The notes under the pieces: model-generated
What the model was told of the DNA's origin: nothing
Databases searched by the model: none
The model's input: the letters and a program-made list of their open reading frames with translations, nothing else
In this document: piece after piece, positions 4,708 to 7,978 of the stretch
Numbering within the stretch: position 1 is the first letter of the stretch
Layout of the letters: each line of letters starts with the position of its first letter
Program-made: the position numbers and the translations under genes
DNA from: Leptolyngbyaceae cyanobacterium CSSed165cm_216
Lineage (GTDB): Bacteria; Cyanobacteriota; Cyanobacteriia; Phormidesmidales; Phormidesmidaceae
Reading direction: 5' to 3'
Length of the DNA stretch: 7,978 nucleotides
Assembly (NCBI GenBank): GCA_007135385.1
Contig: SLIY01000241.1
Location: 1-7,978 of the forward strand

Positions 4708-7700
4708 CTATGGGCCAAGCTTGCTAGGAACTGTGATTGCCGCCGTTTCAGTGGCTCCTAAGGTCAGTAGAGCTAATCGTTGGGCCTCTGTTAACCCTGT
4801 AGCCCCTTGGATCGTCATCCCTTCGTAGGGACGAGGTAGCCGCAGAGTTTGCTCGCGGCAGTAGATAAAGCCCTCGGGAACCTGGAGTTTTTTCCACACC
4901 TGGATGGTTTCGTCCTGGCTACAGCTGATTAGGCGATCGCCATCGGCGCTAAAGGTGACATAGCGCACCCACTTGTGGTGGCCGCACAGGGTTTGGTGAC
5001 ATCGCCGGGTCGGCAAATGCCAAAGCTTGATAGTGGTGTCACCACAGCAGCTGGCCAACCACTGTCCATCGGGGCTAAAGGCGACGGCTAGCACCAGGCT
5101 GGGGTGGGTACCGATGACGGTGCGGTGGCCCAGCTTTAGATCCCACAGCATTAGGTAGCCATTGGAGCCGCCGCAAGCAAGATAGCGCCCGTCGGGGCTA
5201 AAGGCCAGCCCCCGCACCCAGCTGCCTTCGCAGGGCAGCACCTGGAGGCAGATTTGGGTGTCAAGATCCCACAGGCGCAAGGTTTCATCCTGGCCGCCGC
5301 TGGCCAGGCGACGACCGTCGGGGCTCATAGCCAGGGTCCAGACGCCACTGGTGTGGCCCGTAAGCTTGCCCTGACTGGACTGACTCTCAAGGTCCCAGAG
5401 GCGAATGGTGCCATCGAGGCTACCGCTGGCCAGGCGATCGCCCTGGGGGCAAAAGGTCACGGCCCAAACTTCATGGCTGTGGTCGGCCCAGGTGGTGCAG
5501 CAGTCGCCAGTGACGCTGTCCCATAGGCGCACGGTGCGGTCTTCGCTGCCGCTGGCGATCCAGCGACCATCGGGGCTGACTGCCACCGCCAGCACCCAGC
5601 CGGTGTGGCCGACCAGCGCCTTGGGCTGAGCAGAGGTGGCCAAGGGCCATAGGCGCACCCGCCGATCTTGGCCGCCGCTGACCAGGTACTGACCCTGGGG
5701 ATGCAGGGCCACCGCCCAGACCCCACTGTTGTGGCCACGTAGTACCCGCAGGGCCTGACGGGTCTGGCTATCCCATAGCCGCACGGACTGATCTTCGCTA
5801 GCGCTGGCCAGGGTGCGGCCATCGGGGCTAAAGGCCACGTTGGAAATCCAGCTGCTGTGGCCTTTGAAGTCCCAGATCAGCTGTCCGGTTTTCCAGGCCC
5901 AGAGGCGAATGGTTTGGTCATCGCCACCACTGGCCAAGGTTTGCCCATTGGGGCTAAAGGCGACGGTGCGCACCGCCTGCCCCTGGCTTTGCAGCAATTG
6001 CCCGCTGGGGGCAGGCTTGAGCCACCGCACCGGAGACTGAATGGCTCGGTCCCACAAGCCGATGCGGCCGTCTTGCTGGCCACTGGCCAGGGTTTGCCCA
6101 TCGGGGCTAAAGGCCAGGGCCGCCACCGGCGAGCCCGTGTCCAGGGCGGTGCTATCGCCGTCGATCAAATTCCACAGGCGCAGGGTGCCGTCGTAGCTAC
6201 CGCTGGCCAACTGGTGCCCCGCCTGGGGCACCCCCAGCCTCCCCCCCCGGCGCAGGTAGCCCTGGGGGGAAAAGGCCACCGCCCGCACCTCGTCCCGATG
6301 GCCGCTCAGGCAATGGACCAGGGTGCGGCGGCGCACATCCCACACCCGAATCTGATGATCTTCGCTGCCGCTGGCCAGAAAATGGCCGTCGGGGCTAAAG
6401 GCCAGGGAAAAGACGCGACTGGAGGAATCCTTAAGCTGACCGTAGCGATCGCCAGTTTTGAGATCCCACAGGTCGATGGTGCCGTTGGCACTGCTGGCCA
6501 AAGTTTGGTTGTCGGGACTAAAGGTGACCGCCCAGCACCAGCCATCCTGGGCGTGGAGGGTAAGGACGGGCTGGGCATCGGCCACCCGCCACAGATGAAT
6601 CTCGTAACTGACGTCACTGGCGGCGAGCAACTGCCCATCGGGGCTAAAGGCAATGGAGAGCACCTGGCTGAAGGTGTCTTTAAATACCGAGCGGGACAGA
6701 TCGGCGGCGGCAAAGTTGGTGTGCTGGAGATTGCTGTCCTGGAGGTGGGCCTGCCAGATGGTCTGGTGAGAGAAATCCCATCCCTGCAGGGGCAACTGGG
6801 CCTGCTGGAGTAGGTGAATCACGGTGCTGCACCCGTAGCTGGGCAGCCGCTGGTGACGCCAGGCGTCCAGATGGCGCTGGAGTCGAGGGGCTAAAAGGCC
6901 GCTGCCGATGCGATCGAGCACGGGCTGAAGGATTTGCCGGGTCTGACTATCGCGGATGTAGTCTTTGGCCTGGGCCACCATCAGGGCATAGGTGTGCAGG
7001 GGGCCGGGGACGGTGCTGGGGGCCGCCAAAATCGCCTGGCTCACCTGCTCCACCAGCCAGTCGGTCATGTACTCCATCACTACGGGCTGGAGGGTAAATT
7101 GGGTGCTGTGCGAGCTGGTTCGGGGGGTGTCGCGCTCCACCAGTGATCGCCGTTCCAGACTGGTGAGGGCCTCGATCAGATCCCCCAGGGGCAGGGGCGT
7201 AACCAGGTGAGCGCGCAGCTGCACCAGGGTCGCCGGCTCCCGGTGAATGGCTAGCCACACCATCACCTGCTGTTCCAGTGGCGCGAGGCGTTCGATTTGC
7301 CCCGCCAACAGGTCGCGCACATCGCCAAAGACCGAGTCCCCCTGGGTCAGCACGTCCACAAAGGAACTCAGCTGACTGTCAAAAAAGTCTTGCACCACTG
7401 CGGCCACCATCTTTAGGGCCAGGGGGTTGCCCCCATAGTGGTTGACCAGCTGTCGCCAGTCAGTGGCGGTGCCGTGAACGGTGCCCCTGGTCTGGCAAAG
7501 GGACTGGCCCACGGCGGGGGGCAACCCCGACAGCCGCAGCGATCGCACTGGCAGGCCATCCCCTTCCTGGCGGGCCATTTCCTTCGGCTTTTCGCGGCTG
7601 GTGAGCACCACAGTGCTCTGGTGGGCCACCTGTCCCAGACGGTGAAAGAAGTCGCCGTAGGCTTCGTAGCCCGGCTGATAGGTACCAGTGCAATTCTGGG

Positions 7701-7978
7701 GCTGCAAGATCGTTTCCCCGTTGTCCAGCACAATCAAACTACGGTGCTGGCGCAGCTGGTCGAGCAGCGATCGCAGTAGCCCGTCCAAGCCAGCCAACGG
7801 CGTTTCGCTCCCTGGAGCCAGTACCCCCAACAGATCCTTGAGCAAATCCACCAGGGGTGGGGCGTGGCGCAGCGATCGCCAGATCACCACCTCAAACTGG
7901 TCTTGAATCTCCTGGGCCAGTTTGATCGCCAGGGTGGTCTTGCCGATGCCCCCCATGCCAAACACCCCCACCAGCCGA
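4708..7978 (-). CDS. NB-ARC (STAND) ATPase with WD40 repeats, partial: 5' end beyond the window
   Basis: The frame is open through the right window edge, so the N-terminus is missing; about 1,090 residues are visible. Numbering from the valine at 7971: Walker A GMGGIGKTT (5-13), Walker B SLIVLDNGE (78-86), sensor-like TVVLTSREK (120-128), GxP motif GGNPLAL (180-186), a winged-helix region ending in FTLQPVVMEY (292-301), pentapeptide-like repeats (about 399-433), then 14 WD40 repeats (about 437-1028), fitting two seven-bladed propellers. The tail RPYEGMTIQGATGLTEAQRLALLTLGA (1047-1073) resembles that of related cyanobacterial proteins. STAND proteins act as ligand-triggered, oligomerising switches, as in Apaf-1: here the WD40 part would sense and the missing N-terminus would signal or kill. 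The ligand is unknown. Blade 4 carries a 14-residue insertion. There is no stop or frameshift. Confidence 0.92.
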   Translation of the reverse strand, partial: RLVGVFGMGGIGKTTLAIKLAQEIQDQFEVVIWRSLRHAPPLVDLLKDLLGVLAPGSETPLAGLDGLLRSLLDQLRQHRSLIVLDNGETILQPQNCTGTYQPGYEAYGDFFHRLGQVAHQSTVVLTSREKPKEMARQEGDGLPVRSLRLSGLPPAVGQSLCQTRGTVHGTATDWRQLVNHYGGNPLALKMVAAVVQDFFDSQLSSFVDVLTQGDSVFGDVRDLLAGQIERLAPLEQQVMVWLAIHREPATLVQLRAHLVTPLPLGDLIEALTSLERRSLVERDTPRTSSHSTQFTLQPVVMEYMTDWLVEQVSQAILAAPSTVPGPLHTYALMVAQAKDYIRDSQTRQILQPVLDRIGSGLLAPRLQRHLDAWRHQRLPSYGCSTVIHLLQQAQLPLQGWDFSHQTIWQAHLQDSNLQHTNFAAADLSRSVFKDTFSQVLSIAFSPDGQLLAASDVSYEIHLWRVADAQPVLTLHAQDGWCWAVTFSPDNQTLASSANGTIDLWDLKTGDRYGQLKDSSSRVFSLAFSPDGHFLASGSEDHQIRVWDVRRRTLVHCLSGHRDEVRAVAFSPQGYLRRGGRLGVPQAGHQLASGSYDGTLRLWNLIDGDSTALDTGSPVAALAFSPDGQTLASGQQDGRIGLWDRAIQSPVRWLKPAPSGQLLQSQGQAVRTVAFSPNGQTLASGGDDQTIRLWAWKTGQLIWDFKGHSSWISNVAFSPDGRTLASASEDQSVRLWDSQTRQALRVLRGHNSGVWAVALHPQGQYLVSGGQDRRVRLWPLATSAQPKALVGHTGWVLAVAVSPDGRWIASGSEDRTVRLWDSVTGDCCTTWADHSHEVWAVTFCPQGDRLASGSLDGTIRLWDLESQSSQGKLTGHTSGVWTLAMSPDGRRLASGGQDETLRLWDLDTQICLQVLPCEGSWVRGLAFSPDGRYLACGGSNGYLMLWDLKLGHRTVIGTHPSLVLAVAFSPDGQWLASCCGDTTIKLWHLPTRRCHQTLCGHHKWVRYVTFSADGDRLISCSQDETIQVWKKLQVPEGFIYCREQTLRLPRPYEGMTIQGATGLTEAQRLALLTLGATETAAITVPSKLGP
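4888..6663 (-). repeat. Array of 14 WD40 repeats, period about 126 bp
   Basis: Each unit follows the pattern VAFSPDGxxLASGSxDxTIRLWDxxTGxxxxxLxGHxxxVxA. Taking the F/L/M/V before the SP/HP/CP pair as a mark, the units begin at visible residues 442, 484, 525, 567, 621, 672, 714, 756, 798, 840, 882, 924, 965 and 1007. Spacing is 42 residues (126 bp) in most units, 41 in two, and 54 and 51 in units 4 and 5. At DNA level the segment coding for AFSPDG is nearly identical in many units. The GH dipeptide and WD are lost in some blades. Confidence 0.93.
6220..6261 (-). other. 42-bp in-frame insertion with a C8 tract in WD40 blade 4
   Basis: Blade 4 reads SPQ-(14 residues)-GHQLASG, while the other blades read SPDGxxLASG with nothing between. 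The extra block codes for residues 571-584 (GYLRRGGRLGVPQA), unusually basic and glycine-rich. It contains a run of eight C on the plus strand (6241-6248) and a dyad TGCCCC/GGGGCA at its edge. A 7-bp direct repeat, CCCCAGG, occurs at its two ends. Removing 14 codons restores a canonical blade. The block falls in the turn after the first strand, a surface loop that should tolerate it. Confidence 0.75.

Larger units (their letters stand above)
1971..7879. repeat. Ten dispersed HIP1 octamers (GCGATCGC)
   Basis: Perfect palindromic copies start at 1971, 2118, 3816, 4400, 4933, 5434, 6445, 7539, 7767 and 7872. A random 8-mer would be expected well under once in this length. HIP1 is the highly iterated palindrome of cyanobacterial genomes and is often flanked by or linked to GATC methylation and repair. 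Nine copies lie inside genes (cysK, peroxiredoxin, WD40 gene); one (3816) lies in an intergenic gap. None lies in comM. Confidence 0.9.

Noticed and set aside
4888..6663. Regularly spaced repeats considered as a CRISPR array or satellite
   Set aside because: The period is 126 bp, the repeats are coding in one continuous frame, and every unit gives a WD40 blade.
5857..6813. A 318-codon open frame on the plus strand with repeated GLPIGAKG-like motifs
   Set aside because: It is the exact antisense of the WD40 repeats; the repeated motif is the reverse reading of the AFSPDG codons. High GC and repeat structure keep the frame open. No ribosome site or family resemblance supports it.

Overview
The window is almost certainly cyanobacterial. 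It carries ten perfect copies of the HIP1 octamer GCGATCGC in 8 kb, about one per 800 bp. It also has a 2-Cys peroxiredoxin of the cyanobacterial/chloroplast type and a giant NB-ARC–WD40 protein of a kind typical of filamentous cyanobacteria. The moderately high GC suggests a Leptolyngbya/Nodosilinea-like lineage, but that is a guess.

All six protein genes lie on the minus strand, so transcription runs right to left. From the right edge: (i) the 3' part of a STAND-type signalling protein gene (4708 to beyond 7978), whose N-terminal effector region is outside the window. It has an NB-ARC ATPase, winged-helix region, short pentapeptide-like stretch and 14 WD40 repeats, enough for two seven-bladed propellers. 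(ii) A typical 2-Cys peroxiredoxin (3986-4591). (iii) A peroxiredoxin-fold protein with no cysteine at all (3252-3782). (iv) An Rrf2-family regulator (2738-3172) followed after 9 bp by (v) cysteine synthase cysK (1766-2728). (vi) comM/yifB, an AAA+ Mg-chelatase-like helicase linked to natural transformation (118-1644). A rho-independent terminator at 12-40 points the other way and should end an unseen plus-strand gene that converges on comM.

A sulfur/redox theme links the middle of the window: peroxide removal, a peroxiredoxin-like protein, and an Rrf2 regulator tightly coupled to cysteine biosynthesis. Rrf2 proteins include the cysteine regulator CymR and the Fe-S regulator IscR; this one lacks the IscR cluster cysteines. 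ComM and the STAND protein look like independent neighbours.

Most of the window is ordinary core genome. The points worth a second look are the cysteine-free, histidine-rich peroxiredoxin homologue, the Rrf2-cysK pair with a dyad at its likely promoter, a 42-bp in-frame insertion with a C8 tract in one WD40 blade, the nearly exact 126-bp blade periodicity, and a small hairpin that would hide the peroxiredoxin ribosome binding site. I found no CRISPR array, tRNA, rRNA or insertion sequence. No gene-free stretch exceeds about 205 bp.
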